Source: Mesorhizobium sp. Z1-4 (GTDB lineage: Bacteria; Pseudomonadota; Alphaproteobacteria; Rhizobiales; Rhizobiaceae). Taken from it: DNA of 64,000 bases. Of the stretch, positions 63,618 to 64,000 are shown piece by piece. The stretch spans positions 1 through 64,000 of the forward strand of contig NZ_RCIO01000005.1 of NCBI RefSeq assembly GCF_004000235.1. Direction: 5' to 3'. Both the position numbers and the translations under genes were made by a program. The notes under the pieces are model-generated. The model was not told where the DNA came from. It saw only the letters and a program-made list of their open reading frames with translations, and ran no database searches. The stretch's first letter is position 1. Every line of letters begins with the position of its first letter.

Positions 63618-64000
63618 CTAGCTCTTCACCTTCCAGCCGGTCTTGAAGATCCACCACACGGCGGTCAGGCACACGACGAGAAAGAAGCTGATCGCCGCCA
63701 GGCTGACGCCGACACTGACATCGGCGATCTCATAGAAGCTCCAGCGAAAGCCGCTGACCAGATAGAGCACCGGATTGAAGTGGATGATCGTCTGCCAGAT
63801 GCCGGGCAGCATTTCGACCGAATAGAACGTCCCACCGAGGAAGATCAGCGGCATCACGATGAGCATCGGGATCAACTGCAGCTTCTCGAAATTGTCGGCC
63901 CATATGCCGATGATGAAACCGAACAGCGAGAACGTCACGCCGGTCAGCACCAGGAAGGTGAACATCCATATCGGATGCGCGATCTGAAGCGGCACAAACA
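63618..64000 (-). CDS. ABC-2-type permease, 3' part (cut by window edge)
   Basis: The C-terminal 127 or so residues of an ABC-2-type membrane permease; the gene continues beyond the right end. Four hydrophobic segments are visible ([40 protein letters not shown]; region near [28 protein letters not shown]). The motif [16 protein letters not shown] and [13 protein letters not shown] is typical of NodJ/drug-export type permeases. The ATPase partner is not in the window. Confidence 0.87.
   Translation of the reverse strand, partial: FVPLQIAHPIWMFTFLVLTGVTFSLFGFIIGIWADNFEKLQLIPMLIVMPLIFLGGTFYSVEMLPGIWQTIIHFNPVLYLVSGFRWSFYEIADVSVGVSLAAISFFLVVCLTAVWWIFKTGWKVKS

Overview
The window is one stretch of a GC-rich alphaproteobacterial chromosome, most likely a Hyphomicrobiales (Rhizobiales) member close to Phyllobacteriaceae (Mesorhizobium/Nitratireductor-type). 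That placement is inferred from a rhizobial-type porin, the dapA-smpB and rpoZ-rsh-acpS-lepB-rnc-era-recO order, a single Rsh, a TIGR02301-type protein next to a Nudix hydrolase, the rpsF-rpsR-rplI and dnaB-alr-radA-cvpA-purF blocks, short-type Psd with PssA, and rhizobia-style palindromic intergenic repeats. No tRNA, rRNA, CRISPR array, phage or insertion sequence was recognised. Both window edges cut genes: a porin at the left and an ABC-2 permease at the right.

Layout. 1-8.5 kb: porin with terminator; a lytic transglycosylase/hydrolase pair; dapA-smpB; asparagine synthase; an NYN-domain protein with a family 5 uracil-DNA glycosylase. 8.7-16.5 kb: a housekeeping run, rpoZ, rsh, DUF2062, acpS, lepB, rnc, era, recO, thioesterase. 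16.5-27.2 kb: an MFS transporter with tandem operator-like boxes, MscS, a GNAT/C39-peptidase fusion coupled to a RimK-like ATP-grasp ligase, HD protein, YgfZ, several small secreted or membrane proteins of unknown role, Nudix, DUF2799 and an SRAP abasic-site protein. 27.8-34.6 kb: a tightly coupled run of cysS, an AspH-like protein, VOC, three GFA paralogues, prolyl aminopeptidase, a repeat-derived mini-ORF and cimA. 34.7-43.4 kb: RarD, GST, LOG, an Ig/LysM protein, an ArsR repressor with an Atm1-type exporter, psd-pssA and an acyltransferase. 43.5-56.6 kb: secreted protein, SDR, a guanidine-II riboswitch with its Gdx exporter, purF-cvpA-radA-alr-dnaB, a double caspase-fold protein, cfa, and rplI-rpsR-rpsF. 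56.9-64 kb: an AT-richer DUF4145 gene, an SDR remnant, a secreted protein, SulP-Usp, a LysR/MDR divergent pair, a ParDE toxin-antitoxin pair and the ABC-2 permease.

How the genes work together. Most of the window is core metabolism: lysine and isoleucine precursors, purines, phosphatidylserine to phosphatidylethanolamine, and peptidoglycan precursors, plus translation, replication and repair. The least explained parts are the GNAT-C39/RimK pair, the pseudo-caspase/caspase tandem, the cysS-linked oxygenase/GFA operon, and several regulatory DNA or RNA elements (riboswitch, ArsR palindrome, structured rpsR-rplI spacer, translated repeat).
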